A stretch of DNA of 64,000 nt from Saxidomus purpurata (Eukaryota; Mollusca; Bivalvia; Venerida; Veneridae). Position 1 is the stretch's first letter. Each line of letters begins with the position of its first letter. Below the pieces are notes generated by a model. It saw only the letters and a program-made list of their open reading frames with translations, was not told where the DNA came from and searched no databases. The stretch covers positions 19,597,684-19,661,683 of the forward strand of contig JAFMSR010000009.1 in assembly GCA_022818135.1 (NCBI GenBank), read 5' to 3'. Below are positions 25,452 through 39,357 of the stretch, in pieces. The translations under genes were made by a program, and so were the position numbers.

Positions 25452-28400
25452 CATATCATTCCCTAACATCATAAATTGCATGTAGTTTACTGCACTGTGC
25501 TTTTATATTTTCCACATTTGAGCTGATGATACACACAGAGTCATTTGTCAGCTCTCTGTTTTTCGTAGTTTATTGATTCAACCGAAAAGTATGATTTTTG
25601 CAAGGTGGCTCTAATCAATAATCGCGTTTCTTAGGTTGTACTCCAAAATCAGCGGCATTCTGCCTCTGTCAGCGAAACCTGCAATTTATCATGCGCAATT
25701 TAATAAAGTGCGATGAGATTCAAATAAATCTGACAAACGCCGATCAATAAAGCTCTAGGGATTAAGGTATTTCTGCAAAACCCGTCTTTTTGAAATATTA
25801 ATGTACTTTAATAGATGATTGCAAACTTGTTTCTTTAAATTGAAATTATTTCATTATTGATGCACAGTGCTAAAGGTACTACAATTTTGTAAGTGGAAGT
25901 AACGCGGCTGTCTCGATCTCAACATACTACATGTATCTATCTCTGCAGTTACTTCCCTTTATAAAGTCAAATTTTCCGCAAACACACCGAAAGACCAAAC
26001 TACATGTCTCGATTTAAAGCGATTTTGTAAACTTGTAACTTACTTTTACATACAATTATTGAGAATCGACTTCTCTTTTGATACATGTAATTTCAGCTTC
26101 ATTTTTCTTTTGTTTGCGTCATAATCATGTAGCGTATACTGTAGCGGTGGAAAATCTCCTCAAGGAGAGATATTGCCCGCAGGAGAGATATTGCCTGCAG
26201 CAAACATCCAGGATTGCGTCAAATAGCATGTGATTTGGAGCGGAGCTACCAGTAGATGTATAAGGTTGAGAGCACTAAAAGTGCAAATAAATAAATACAT
26301 AAAATATGTGAGAAATTGTAGATGCATAAAATTGTCGACAAATACATAACACCAGTTTTACTGTGCGGGCTGCAATGTATCATAAAATTATTATTACATC
26401 AAAATTTTACTTTATTTAGATATAAATAATCACCTTCATTCAGTGACGTAACGTCAAAAGTTCCGAGTCACAACTGTAACATTAAAACGACGTTAAAACT
26501 GTAACATTTTGGGGGAGATATTTGTTCTGTTACCATTTACACTGTTGTATTTAAAAAATGGAAACATAATTAGTTTATGGCATGAGTCAACGTAAGTTTA
26601 GTTCGATTATTACGAAAGCTTCAGTAGCTCATTGGATCGTTCTAGAACATTCGTGCGTGACACAATCGCAAAATGAGGCAGTGGTTGTTTGTCACTGTTA
26701 CGTGGACCGAGGCGCATTCAGTATCAGTGTTTTTTTTTTACCAAGAATACATTTGTGCTCCAACAGGGATTCGTACAGAATACCTTCCCTAACCTAATCA
26801 CCGAGTTATTGATGCACATATTATAATATGTTTCCAGAATGAAAGCTGACGTCAAATTGTTATCAATGCATTATCTTCACGAGATAACCGTCATGTTATT
26901 GTTCTAAAATGGTAGCTTGACCAAACGTTTTTTTGTATTATACTAGAATTTGATTTTCCATTTGCATAGTGAGACTGGTTAAATGGTTGTCTTTTTTATT
27001 TTCATCATGGAACAAAATAAATGATCTAGACGAAGTATTTTCTCTGTCAATAAAACGTTATTTTGTCGTCATTTTTTTCAACTGGACATTTTTAAGAACT
27101 CGTTCTCGAGTATGCACTTGGCATGCTTGTATGCGCATTTTAGAGAAGAAGTCACTATTTTGAAATTTGATTAATGCGAAAAACATTAATACTTCTTAAC
27201 AAATACAATTATACCCTTGTTTGAAGAAATCGAATACAATTCGGAACAGGGCTACATTAACGGTAGGATTTTCAGAAACTGGACAATTTTAAGAACTTGT
27301 TTATAAGCGATATTTTGGACAGTGAAATAACGGAGCTTATTTTATGTTTTCCGGTGAATTATAGAATTTTCTCAGTGAAATAAAAGTGATAATCCACAGT
27401 TTTGAAACAGTGGATTACCAATATTATTTGTCACTGTTTTTGCAATCTTTAACCCAGATTTACGTCAAAAAGTATACCCCGAAAACATGCCACAATGACG
27501 TCAGTTAATTAATTGACATCATTTGAGCTATGTTTTCTGATGACGTTTCCCCCGATTTTCGATATTTTATAGAAACACACTCAATAACCTAATCTTCCAA
27601 TTTTAACAACACCTACGACCACTGGTGCTCAAATGAAAAGATATCAGAATTATACGCAGTAGCTTTTAATGCTGCTGGATTCGAACACAAACTCCTCCGC
27701 AAAAAAAGTACAAATTAGCGAGTTCAAAATACTTCATAATCGTATGTATCGCACAAAAGTCAGTATAATGCGTTACGCACTTGTTCATAAAAATAGGCTG
27801 ATGATTAGCACACATTTTACGTGGGTCACAATGATTTGCTGATGCCTAGGTTCCTGATGGTAGTTATGCTCTTTAACGCATTATACATATATATTCATGT
27901 TCCTTTGACTTCATATATAGACGTTAAACTTATAATACAATGTACTTTATGGATAGGTTTGTGTTCATTTGATGCATTTGTTCAGGCGCGGCGCATGCCG
28001 CGCGACCAATATATTGTAGTCAATGAATCAAATAAACCTACTTAGTGTTTTAAGATATTTTTTGTAAATCAGCATTTTTCTTCTACTTACTGACTCAGAT
28101 TATAATTGGTGATTTACCCAAGTTAAAGTGGAGCGAATACTGCACTGCGATTGGACAAAAAATACTTAGTAAACTTACGTATGCGTAAAGTTCAAGGCTG
28201 ATTAAATGTCCTGAATTAAACACAAGATCATGAAACTAAGTTACAAATTTGTCTGTTTAGTAATTTTGACAAACGAATGTGGAAATGACAGAGCTGTTTA
28301 CCTTTGAGTTGTTAATATTGTTATGTTAATTAATTTGTTGTTTCAAAGCGCCTGAAATTCATAATTAATCCATTTACTGCACAATTAACTGTCTGACATT

Positions 28401-31400
28401 AATTAATGTTTCCACGAAAGTAACATCTTGGATATTGTAGGAGAGAAGCGAATAGCAACAAAGAGAAGAGACGAAAACAGAACAGAACAATTCAGATCCA
28501 GATCCTGATCAACCCCCGTGCTTATAAAAGTTTCTTGAGCAAGAAATATGACATCGAGTCAGGTTATATCTATTTAGTACATAGTCGGGTTTAATATATA
28601 GATACATTACCAGAAGAACAGACCAGAACAATACGATGCAATGGCACGACAATACGATGTGATATCCGCATCGTGCTGGGGTCGACAATACGATAGTACG
28701 ATTGTCCAATCGAACACCGTTGTTAATAAATGTAAATCATCCACTGGGCATTTGTTTCGTGTGTTTTTCATTCATTCATTCATTTCATCCATTTATTTAT
28801 TTATTCATTCATTCATCCATTTATTATTGCAACAGACAAATGCTCCCCGGTCCAATGCTTGCAACATGTTCATGAAATATTACTAAAAGTATGTTAACGT
28901 AATATGTTTGGACTGAAACACGACGTGAAAAGTACACACGTAGCGACATTCGTACACAAAAGAACCAGATTGCCATAAAACCAGGTACGTGGCTCGTACT
29001 TCAAGTCACAGTTTAATTAAATGGCCATACATAGAATAATAAATTAACAAACATGTATGATATCAATGTGTCTATTTACTCTAAAACAATGTTGACCTTT
29101 ACATGTGTTTCATATGTTTGTCGTTTATTTATGGACGCGTTGTTACATAGCGATCGATTCTAAATTTTTGCAATTTCATCAAAAATAATTCTGCGCTATA
29201 TTTATTGATTGTACATTCGTATAAGAAGTCTTTTTATAACTCACTAACTAGGTCACGTCAATTCTGATTGGTTATGTCATTTAAATTTGCGGCTATTTAA
29301 ATTTACGTACATAATTATATAGTCGCAAAAATAGAACGATCAGCCAAGATCGCATTTTAGAGCATTGTGCGTTAGAACATGCTTAACAGCTTAATGATTT
29401 TGACGTTATGCGTTTTTTAATGGTCGCAAACGGTTTTAACGGTCCCGGCTAACGCAATATTTGCAACCATTAAAACTGCAACCATTAATACATGTATACA
29501 GTCACAAATATCAGAATTACGAAACAGTCAACCCTATAATGTTAGAACGGTAGCGCTCAATTTCGCCAGTTACATATTTTTCTTGCTTAAATATGCGCTA
29601 CAAGTAATTTAACATCTGAAGTGCAAATGAGACTTTAAGTTAACAACAGGGAAGTAACACTGCACGAGTGATCGTACCATGTTCATATGATATTTGATGA
29701 TTTTCGATCATAAAAATATAATTAATGAGACAATACTCTTGCTACACTCCCACAGGGATAGGAACACTTTGTACATAGAATGTTAACACGAATTGCGTTG
29801 TACAAACATAACGTTGTAACATTTAGGAAACAACGTCTGATCCCACGTCAACAGTAATATCGTGATCTTTCAGATGTTAGTAAAAAGTGTGTACCAGCTG
29901 TAACTAATTTAGATATGTCAAGGCTGCTATGGTGTTCTTTAAAAAATGCACAGGGGGACTAATTAGATAGGGGTGTGTGTCTTTACCGAGAGAGAAAACT
30001 GCGGCAACCCGCCAATAGTTTTGTCGCTTTGCCACCAACACGCCACTGTGACAGAGAAATGTCATACCTCCTGACAAATGTAGAAATGATAGCAGCTACA
30101 CATTCCACGGAAGAGATTCTAAATGAATTATGTTTAGAGTACTTTTAATGTTATCTTTCTTTTCTATTTCATTTACAAAGCATGTCTTCAAAATGTATTT
30201 ATTTGCTCTTTAGGATGTATCTTTACATGCATCCATTTTTTCGTTTCTTTCGAATGTTCAGGTTCAGGACAGGGTGAAACAAAAGTATGTTTCATTGCAG
30301 TTTGTACACAAGTAAGATTAAGTGCTTACAGATGTCAGATCATAAAATCTTACGTTCTACAAACTACACAGAAAAGAACAAATAACGAAACCAAGCAACC
30401 AAGCGATGTTTGCTTGGCAGGTTAACAAACAAAAATGAAAATGAGCCCCGTTTTATGATAACAAACGAACAATATAACGACGTTGGTTAAAATAACCAAA
30501 CCGAAAACCGAACTAAACACTTAACAAAAGCAGACAGTCGAAGAATGCATGAAATTCACACAAAAATGAAAGAATGTGATGTTAAAGTTCCTCGAACTTG
30601 TATAGATTTAGCTGGACGCCTGTTTTCTTTAGTCTGAGCAAGAAAACATTCAAAATGTAGGAATTTGCGGTCCGTGATGTCTAGAGCCCGAAAGGTACAG
30701 TACACCTACACACTAATGCGTGAGAGCATGCAAACTGGTTTTCAGCATGTTATTTGTAGAATGGATTTAATTAACGCAATTTCTGACTTGTACTTATTTC
30801 TTTTAAAAGGGTGGCATGTTTTTGTCTGTAAAATAGATGAAAAACAAAACATAAACAAAAACAACTATTTGAACAAAAAAAAAACAACAAACCTCAAACA
30901 TTTAATCAAAGGTGATGTTCAAAAACAGTACGACAGAAACAAGGAAAATGCGACACAAAAAGATCAACAGCTACATGTAACTTCAAGCTTTTTATCGAAA
31001 CGTTAGGGTTTTTATATCTGCTTTGTATTACTTCATACGCTAACATTTGTCAAATTAACCACTGAATTGTTCTAGCAGCATTTGATTTGTTTATCAAATC
31101 CCAAAAAACATCACGAGACTTTGCAAGTTGTCAAACACATACATTGTATGACAGCATTCTCTTCTTGTCAAATATTTTTTGTCTTTAGTTTTTTTTTGTG
31201 TCTTAGTCTTACTTATTCAATTACCTGATAACATGAGCATATGTTATCCTCCGTTGTTAAGATAATTCGTGACTAGTGACAATGGTACAGTGACGAATAT
31301 AAGCCACAGATGTCTTGATTTTGTTGTCTATACTCTGTACACTTGTTGTCTATACTCCGTACACTTTACGCTAAACTGAGTATTTACAGAATATTTCGAT

Positions 31401-32299
31401 ACCTCGACTTAACATGTACATATATCTCTTTGACATTTTTTAACAGAAAAAACCCTAACAGTTTTCATCACTTTAATCAGGTCATCATCAAATATATGTA
31501 TATCATAATAGAATAGTCAAGCCTTTCTCGATAATTTGTAAAATTTTAGTCACTATTTAGGGTGTATTTCATGATACACTGTAATTTGATATTTATACTG
31601 TTATGCATTCATTAAAAAAGATGTATTAGTGTAAAAAATGTATTAGTCAGTTAATACATTACTACAACGATAATGTATAAAAGATATTCGTACCTTAAAT
31701 GGACAACAAGGTCCCAGCATGTCCTTCGGTGGAGAGGATAACCCAGGAATGCTGTAAACTTCTTGTCTTACAGATTGTCACATAAGAATTACACGCTTAG
31801 AATCTTAACACATTAATTATTCAATTAACGCGACGTCCTCGAAAACAACGTAACGTAATTAATGTGAGCGAAAGAACCATTTTATACCTAACACTGTCAT
31901 TGTTCAGAGGACATCAGTACTTTCAAATGTAGTTCGCAATGATAGTGCAATGCTGCCGCAAATGAACGCATGAAGATAAAATTTCCATTTTGTTTTTCGC
32001 AGGAATCACGCACTCTAGCAAAATGTTAACGGCTATATTTCTGATATTTGAAGTATTTGTTATTGATACAATTCGAGAACATTTATCACTTGATTGTAGG
32101 AGATGATGTCAATGTAACCTAATTCGTATAAATGTGCATGGTCGTCTGTAATGAAATGCGCATGTACATCAAGTGGTATTTGGAAAAGTTCAGAATTGCT
32201 ATATATGTTGTGAGTTTGATAATACTAACGTGTCAACTGAAATCCTCGACGAGTGACATGACTTTTCTGAAAATGATTTGCCTTCATAAAGGTTGTTTA
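25452..32299. other. Long non-coding stretch with minor repeats
   Basis: About 6.8 kb with no supported gene. Visible details: a short tandem duplication of GGAGAGATATTGCC at 26165-26200; a small hairpin at 27390-27420; an ATTC/ATTT microsatellite at 28768-28820; repeated ACAATACGAT phrases at 28628-28705; TTAATGGTCGC-related phrases at 29415-29490; and a 23-bp direct duplication near 31325-31365. Open frames (for example 30665-31006) have Lys/Asn-biased, motif-free translations. Confidence 0.4.
28768..28820. repeat. ATTC/ATTT microsatellite
   Basis: TTCATTCATTCATTC followed by TTTATTTATTTATTCATTC, interrupted once. Confidence 0.85.
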
Positions 32300-32530
32300 C
32301 GCCTCTGTGGCGCAGTTGTAGCGACTTTCGCATCAAGGTCGGAGGGTTCCCGAGTTAGATCCTCACCAATGCCATGACGTTGGTGTCCTTAGGCAAAACA
32401 CATAAATTATCACATCTAAATAATGCCTCCCTCTCTTCGAGCTTGATTCCATCTGAATTGAGTCTCGAGAGCGATTAATCAAAGTTGTAAGAACTTGCTT
32501 CGCCATCAACAATAAATTAATTAATATAAA
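32300..32530 (+). mobile_element. tRNA-derived SINE, family 2 (plus copy)
   Basis: The head CGCCTCTGTGGCGCAGTTGT has an A-box-like start, with a worn B-box (GAGTTAGATCCTC) near 32352. The body GGTGTCCTTAGGCAAAAC and CGATTAATCAAAGTTGTAAG matches the minus copy at 10985-11185. The tail is an AATTAATTAATATAAATTAA run. Confidence 0.75.
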
Positions 32531-32767
32531 TTAAGACGCCAGGCATACATGTATAAAGGGAAGTAACAAGAAAGAGTGACCGACATTTATTGTTAACCAG
32601 GTCAGAAACTTGTGAAATATGCGCATTCCAATAAATTATGATAACTAATATGCTTTATAAATTTTTGATAATCTTTATGTTATCGTGAAACAGAAAATGT
32701 ATTTCTCTATTAAATTATATTTATACTAATTTTTTGATCATCTTTATGTTAAATCCGTGAACACAAG

Positions 32768-32800
32768 AGAGAGAGGGGGGGGGGGGGGGGGGGGGGGGAA
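32768..32800. repeat. (AG)n followed by a long G run
   Basis: AGAGAGAGAG passes into a G run of about 26 bases. The length of such a run is unreliable in most assemblies. Confidence 0.9.
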
Positions 32801-34729
32801 AATGTTGGAATTTTACTGTTTATCATGCATACTTGTTCTGAGAACAATAGCTTCCAAAACTATTTACAGACTGAGGTAAGTCGTGTTGTTTTGGTTTATT
32901 TTGTTTGGCATATATCATAAGAAAAAAAATAACTCTGGAATACTAACTAGATAAATACAAGATAAAAAGACGTCCCACCAACAAAATACGCAATTCGTTT
33001 TTAGGAAGTTTACTTTTTGCGAAGGGTTGTGTCAAAATGTAATTGTCAGTATGTTTCTGTCTCTTCACTGACACTTGTATGCCGACAGGTATATATATCT
33101 ATGATGTTGATATGCATCAGATGTTTCATGTTATTATTATGCACAGTCTTGCATGCTGAAACATGTTTTCACCGCAGCGAATGCATACTAACAGGTGTTT
33201 GACGCTGTCCGCAATTCAAATCCTATATCTATGCGAGTCTGAGTTGACAATACAAGCCAGGTTTAGTATTATTGTGCCAGCTTTCAAAAACGACCCTGAC
33301 ATTTGAGATATTCACAAGGCCATGTGTCAACAATCATTGTTTTAAATTTTCAGAACTTCTTTAAAAGTCCGCACAACAAAGAGAAGCAAGGGCATATAAT
33401 TAAAGCAGGAACTAACGGTGTCCTATGCATTTCCAATTCATACATGTAGTTTACAAAGTATACGCAAGACAAGAAAAAATGATACAAGTGAATAATTCCT
33501 TTTATTAAAGGGAGATAATTTAATAAAAGCGGTAAATAACTCATAAACTATTGACTCTGGCATCAAGAGAATACTTGCCTCGTTATTTCACATTATTTAA
33601 TTTAGCTATAAATATATAAACCAAGAGATCAAATAGCACCGACCTTAGAAATCTAAGGACGAACAGTGCTGGGAAACATAAAAACCCCAACAAGTAATAA
33701 TACAAAATGACATTGCATGCAGCAATAAGCAAGTAACAGTTAATTTAGGTTGTTGCAAGTGGTCAATTCAAATCCTACTGCAGCTGCGTAAGTCAACATT
33801 GAGAACTGTAGTGCTTTAGATTATATTAAACTACCAGAAGTCTGTCCATGAAATGCTAACAGTCAAATGCATTAAAAGCACTTTATTGCAAAAAGTATTT
33901 ACATTCAAGCACCTTTCTGCTCCTGTATCATATTTGAATGTCCTAAGGCATTTTAATGAAGTGCTCGTTGTCATTTACATCTGCAATTTACTGCGTAGGA
34001 TTTTATATCACTGCCAGCATTGGTAATATACCATTTTAGCAATTTCTTTCCTCCAAGCTAATATTTGACTGTCAACACAGTTTTTTATGCTTGCAGTCAT
34101 TTACATTTAGTAGAAGAAGTTATTTCAAGTCATTGCAAATCTAGATAATTCTAAGCAGTGCATTAATCTAGTATTCTATTTGATTGCCTAGTCATTAAAT
34201 AACTTCTAGCAGTAATTAATATATACTAGAGTCACAATGACTTTAATTTACAGCTATATAAACTTTATTTACTGCCAAAGTAGTTTATTCTATTCCTTCA
34301 GGAGGAGTACATATGACTGCAAAAAGTGTTTGTAATTTAGTGCTAGCAATAACTAGTTTAAGATTGAAAATATTGTTGTAGGATTTTTATTAACTGCTAG
34401 AATATAGCTTTCGGTTATTTGACAATGTAGCAATTTATTTCAACAGTTTTTCTTAGCTTTATTTGTGTTTACAATTTGTGTGGTTGAGGGTTGGGATGTG
34501 GCCAGTAAGGCTCAAACCAATGTGAAGTTTAGTAATTCCAACCACTAAACAGTAGCGGTATGTCTTATTTAAAATACTATAAGTGTAGATGTACAATGCG
34601 AACACGACTCTATTGCTAAGTTCTAAAACTAGATATAGTGAAGCGCTTTGATGATAGAAGCTTTGATTTTTATACATATCATAGAAGAAACTCGCTACTT
34701 AACTTGGTGATGCCCTGAGGGACATAGCC
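32801..34729. other. Non-coding; possible very degenerate repeats after 33700
   Basis: No gene recognised. From about 33700 to 34450 phrases such as ATTTACA, ACTGC(A/T)A and GCAAAAAGT recur irregularly, which might be an old tandem array, but I could not define a unit. Confidence 0.35.
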
Positions 34730-35550
34730 TAACAAAGAGATAAAGCGGAGGTAACTTAGGTTTTTCATAGCTTGAGGCAATAAGAGTTGTCTCTCATGAT
34801 ATTTTGCATATGGCGTTAGCAGAAGAAATGGAGATTACTCTGTCTTTCCTTATTTAAAGCAGTACGATGTGTCTCTTTTTATCTTTTGCAAATGATGTTA
34901 TAAGAAAAAAGGAAGGTAACTCTGTTTTTCTTACATATGTCAGAACGACTTGTCTCCATTAATTTTTGGCAAATGGCGTTAGAAAGGTAAAGGGAGGCAC
35001 TTTTCTATTTTACATTAACTCAGTACGATTTGTCTCCCTTGATTTTTGCAAATGGCGTTTTCAGAAAACAAGGCAGTGATTTCCCTTTCCTAATTTAAGT
35101 CAGTACGATTTGTAGTAATTTATCTTTTGCAAATGAATTTATAAGAAAAAGGCCCGATAGTTAGATTTGTCTGCCTTTAAATGTCTTCTTTTCAAATGGA
35201 ATAAGAAGAAAGCCTGAATGTTACTCCGTCTCTCCTTCCCTTAAGTCAGAACGATTTTTCCCCTTGATTATTAGCAAATTTCGTTGAAAGGAAAAAGGGA
35301 TGTAGCTCCGTCTTTAAATTAAATCAGTACGACTTGTTTCCATTGATTTTTTGCAAAATGGCGTAAGAAAAAAAAAGGTATAATTTTGGTTTTCCTTATC
35401 TCTCTTTTCCTTAAGTCAAGTGGTACTAACGATTTATCTCCCTGCTTATTTGTAAATGGTAGTAGGAGGAAAAAGGAAGGCAAGTAATTTTTACTTACCT
35501 AAAGTTTTACTGACGATTTGTCTTCCTTAATTTTTGCAAATGGCGTTAGG
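34730..35550. repeat. ~80-bp satellite array, left part
   Basis: GCAAATGGCGTTAG-like marks recur at about 34807, 34891, 34971, 35050, 35131, 35194, 35275, 35355, 35453 and 35538, mostly about 80 bp apart. Between them lie GGGAGGTAACTCTGTC-like, TTAAGTCAGTACGATTTGTC-like and TCCCTTGATTTTT-like blocks. The array resumes at 45256 after the Polinton-type insertion. Confidence 0.85.
35545..35550. other. Target-site duplication, left (GTTAGG)
   Basis: GTTAGG directly abuts the element start and is repeated exactly at 45250-45255 after its end. A 6-bp duplication is the hallmark of Polinton integration. Confidence 0.93.
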
Positions 35551-35564
35551 AGTAGCAGGGAAAT

Positions 35565-35684
35565 GGGGGTGCGAATTACATCCCAGAAGATGTAAAAAGG
35601 TACTGGGGGTGCGAAATACATCCCAGAAGATGTAAAAAGGTACTGGGGGTGCGAAATACATCCCAGAAGACGTAAAAAGGCACT
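35565..35684 (+). repeat. Subterminal 40-bp tandem repeat, three units (left)
   Basis: GGGGGTGCGAAATACATCCC followed by AGAAGATGTAAAAAGGTACT recurs at 35565, 35605 and 35645 with minor changes. The third unit is partial and varied. Placed 14 bp from the end, it is a plausible transposition-protein binding array. Confidence 0.9.
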
Positions 35685-35973
35685 GGGAGGTAAAAAGGCA
35701 CTAATGGTGCGTTTTACGTCCCTTAAGTACAAAAGCACTCGGAGACACCATGTTGTGAAACTGGGAACATAAAACACAGACATGAAACACAGCGTGACAA
35801 ACTTTATAGTTTAAATAATACTGAAGAATATGATTTTTAGTATGGATAATGGGTTCAAATGGAGGAATGTCATTCTTGATAATAAAAAGCTAAATTATGT
35901 AAAGTATAATTTTTTGATGTAAAAACCCTAAAAAACATCTGGATTTATTGGCATAATAGCTTGGACTGCCATC

Positions 35974-36282
35974 ATGGAAAGACCAAATGATGAAGTGTTG
36001 AGAAATTATTATTTTAAATCGAAAAAGGCTGCTGCATTTTCGGGACCCAAAAAGCTATTTCAGGTACTGAATAAGAAATATCCTGGAAGATTTTCCTTAA
36101 ACTTTATCAAACAATGGATCAATGATCAGGATGCGTATGCCTTACAAAAGCCAAGAAGATATAAATTCAAGACCGCGCAAGTTAGAGTGGCGTCTATTGG
36201 AGAACAATTAGATGTGGATCTGTTATCCATGACAAACCTGACTGAATATAATGATGGTGTGAGGTATTTTGAACTGTTATAA
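35974..36282 (+). CDS. Polinton-type integrase, N-terminal portion (truncated)
   Basis: The 102-residue open frame resembles the amino-terminal part of Polinton (retroviral-type, rve) integrases. It has an AAAFSGPKKLFQ block at residues 19-30, a helix-like FIKQWINDQDAYAL at 44-57, a basic KPRRYKF at 59-65, and EQLDVDLLSMTNLTEYNDG at 77-95. Asp82 fits the first acidic residue of the D,D,E core, although the usual Trp of the EQWQADL motif is Leu here. Family members run to several hundred residues. This frame stops just after the first Asp, so the other two catalytic acids are missing and it cannot act as an integrase alone. The ATG at 35974 is the first in frame and lies 423 bp from the element end, the usual place for this gene. 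A broken twin lies at 44514-44827. Confidence 0.8.
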   Translation: MERPNDEVLRNYYFKSKKAAAFSGPKKLFQVLNKKYPGRFSLNFIKQWINDQDAYALQKPRRYKFKTAQVRVASIGEQLDVDLLSMTNLTEYNDGVRYFELL

Positions 36283-38194
36283 AAATATGTAACAAATCAC
36301 CCGAAACACATCTACCCCTGATTTTGACATCATATGAGCCACGTCACACAAATTACGATTTAAAACAGTTTGCATTCAGAATAACCTGTACGGATTAAAA
36401 CTGACCGCAATCACCTGAAGGTTCATTTAAGTGTAACGTCTCTCAAATCATGTATAAAAAGTATTGATCTAATTTTACCCGTAACTAACAATATACATAT
36501 CAAGAACAAATTAAGAACAAAAACAGTGTACACTTAGATTAAAGCTATATACGGGTCGCGCCACGAGAAAAACAACAAAGTGCGTTCGCGACCACCTGTA
36601 TTTCAGATGAGTCTACGCATCCGTGCAGTCTCATCAGATAAGTAACTAAAAGCCACGTCACTTGAATTGTTATTTCAATCAGTTTGAATCTAAAACAGCA
36701 TGAACGATTAAAATTTATGTTTGACAGTATGGAAATAGTATGACAGTTGAGTTTTTAACATACTTTTGGATTAAACTATGAGAAGATACCGGTATCTGTA
36801 TGAAAAAAGCATACTAATTATAGTCAGCGATTGAAAAAAACACGATAAAATTCAAATTTCTCATTAAGTATTAGAGAAAGAAAGTCAATATTTGGCACAT
36901 TTGTATAAAACACTTATACCAACTCTACAAAAAATTAACAGCTTAAACTGAAAATTATTTTAAAAGTTTTATTCATAGTGTCTATGTAAAGTCTTGACAT
37001 TCTGTGGGTCAAAATTATGTAGGTTTTCTTCATTAAATACAACAGCCAGTTTTTGACCATGAGATCAGTTGCACTGCAAATTACCTTCACCCTTCACTAA
37101 ACATGTCATACAGGTTTGAGGCCTGGACTAGAGGTCATCATAACTTTTTATTACTTGGTCATACTTTTTTTTCAACAGGAAACATTATAAATACTGACCA
37201 GTATAGAAAGGAAAGGCCTCTCACAGTTTTAACATTTTGGTTTACCACCAATGTTAACTTAATCCTGTATTGTAGATTTTGCGTATATAGCTGTAAGTGA
37301 TCAATGGAATGATAGATTTTACTCCACCGTTTTCTTCAGTAAATATTGGTGAAATTTCTCTATAGAACAAAGAAGAAAACTTTTTAAATAATTGAAGAAA
37401 AATTCTGATTTTTACTTTCAGAGTTGGTATGGTCAATTTATGAACCTGTGTCAAATGTCATCAATATTGGACGATTGGTTTTAAAGATATTTAAGATTTA
37501 TCATGTTTTTTTTGAATTGCAAACTGACTATACTAGAATCAGAAAAATATTTGATTTTTTGATAACACATACTATCAAACTCACATCACAAAACTGTGAA
37601 TGTAATTTATAATAAAACAGACCAAAAAAAAAAACAACATATGGTGATACCAAGATACTGATTTTAACCTACATATATCTTGATGAAGGAAAAGAAGAGA
37701 AGAAGAGGCTATGTTATGCCTCATTTAAGAACATTACATACATCTAAATTTTGTTCAACTTTTATTGAAAGGTATTAAGAACTTTTATTTTTTAAAACTA
37801 CATGTCGTCGGTAATGCTTTTGGTTAAAGTTTTGTTAGCAACACCCATAGACGGTATTGCCTTAAATCTTTTATACATACCTTTAGGGTTCTGACTGTAA
37901 GGACGCTTGCCAAACCCAATAATCCTGACCTGCATTTTAACAGAGTTTTGCTCCTTTTCTTGTACTTAACTGGTGACGTTTTTTATGCTAAACCACTCAG
38001 AAATTACAGAATGCATGTTATTTAAATTCCATGGGTCTTGCACTGATCCGTCCCAGGAACCATGATTAGGTAAATTGTCCATCTGACATGACTTAAAAAC
38101 GAAACGGGCGATAAACCCAATAAACAAGGTACAGCTGACTAAAATTTAATTTGTGTTTTTCTCTCCTAATTGATCTCCCATGCCTATGATTTTT
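36283..38194. other. Left-arm interior, non-coding
   Basis: Mirror-matched by the right arm but with no conserved open frame between the two copies, so short ORFs such as 37103-37300 are not supported. The patch 37259-37365 has no counterpart in the other arm. Confidence 0.5.
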
Positions 38195-38461
38195 TTATTC
38201 CCCCAGTAGAAATATCCTAATGTTTGCATTTTCATGTAATGTAAGTGCTATCATAATGGATGTTCGGCTCAGGAATTTTAAAGTTAAATTACTATTTCCA
38301 CTACCTGACAATACAGTTATATTACAGTGGTTGTTTAATGGATTAAATTGAGCTTCGAATCTATTATGTGAACAAGCCTGAAGTTTACATACAAGGTTGT
38401 GGTTGGTGGCATTGTTGTCACCGCTACATGGTACGTTCCGGGGCTGCCCCATGACGTGCAT
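38195..38461 (-). other. Arm ORF pair, possible coding remnant (left copy)
   Basis: An 88-codon frame reading towards the left end. Its central stretch (CSGDNNATNHNLVCKLQACS onwards) is also open in the right arm at 42366-42557. Sharing an open frame between arms may reflect only the short time since they were homogenised. I recognise no motif, so it is recorded as a doubtful remnant. Confidence 0.2.
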
Positions 38462-38699
38462 TCATGGCTTTAGTACATCAAAACGTTGCATGAATATTGG
38501 AAATAATCCGCATGTGGAAAGTTTTGCAATCTGTTAGAAATACACTGTCTTTAAATGTATTAAAATGGATTCTGGTAACACCAGGATATTTCCAATGGGG
38601 ATGAGTAAATTTCAGGTTAGCTGTACCCACAAGACAAAACAGAAAAGCCTTTTACATATTTTTTAACCGTTCAACGAATTAAATAGCCTTCGAATAGGA

Positions 38700-39210
38700 C
38701 AAAGTAATATCAGAAAACAATAAGGAGTGCCTCAAAAAAATGAGGATTGCCTAAAAACAATAAGGTGTGCCTAAAAAACAATGAGGATTGCCTAAAAACA
38801 ATAAGGTGTGCCTCAAAAACAATGGGGATTGTCTAAAACAATAAGGTGTGCCTCAAAAACAATAAGGAGTGACTCAAAAACAATAAGGAGTGACTCAAAA
38901 ACAATGAGGATTGCCTAAAAACAATAAGATGTGCCTCAAAAACAATAAGAGTGCCTCAAAACATCCTCAAACAGAGGGTGCCTCAAAAACAATGAGAAGT
39001 GCCTCGAAAACAATGAGGGGTGCCTCAAAAACAATGAGGAGTGCCTCAATGAAAACAATGAGGGGTGCCTCAAAAACAATAAGGAGTGCCTCGAAAATAA
39101 TGGGTGTGCTTAAAAAACAATGAGGAGTGCCTCGAAAACAATGAGGGGTGCCTCAAAAACAATGAGGAATGCCTCGAAAACAATGAGGGGTGTCTCAAAA
39201 ACAATGACAT
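38700..39210 (+). repeat. ~20-bp minisatellite inside the Polinton-type element
   Basis: More than 20 copies of CAATGAGGAGTGCCTCAAAAA-like units, with variants such as AATAAGG and GTGCCTCGAAAAC. It begins about 90 bp inside the left-arm boundary. The 70-codon frame at 38911-39123 is a repeat translation. Confidence 0.92.
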
Positions 39211-39357
39211 TTTCCCCTGATTTTTATATTTTCATATGGTTGTCGATGAATTATGTGAGAAATTCATTTTAAGTGTAATGGACCTTTTTATTATCTCGGA
39301 CATACAAAAAGTTTCAAAGTTTGAAAAAAATAAATCGATAACAGTTATTGAACTCGT

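Larger units (their letters stand above)
35551..38611 (+). repeat. Left inverted arm of the Polinton-type element
   Basis: The sequence is matched in reverse by 42218-45249 almost base for base. It includes the subterminal 40-bp repeats, the integrase fragment and about 2.3 kb of downstream non-coding DNA. Correspondence stops at GGGATGAGTAAATT (38598-38611). One unmatched patch interrupts it (37259-37365). Confidence 0.93.
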
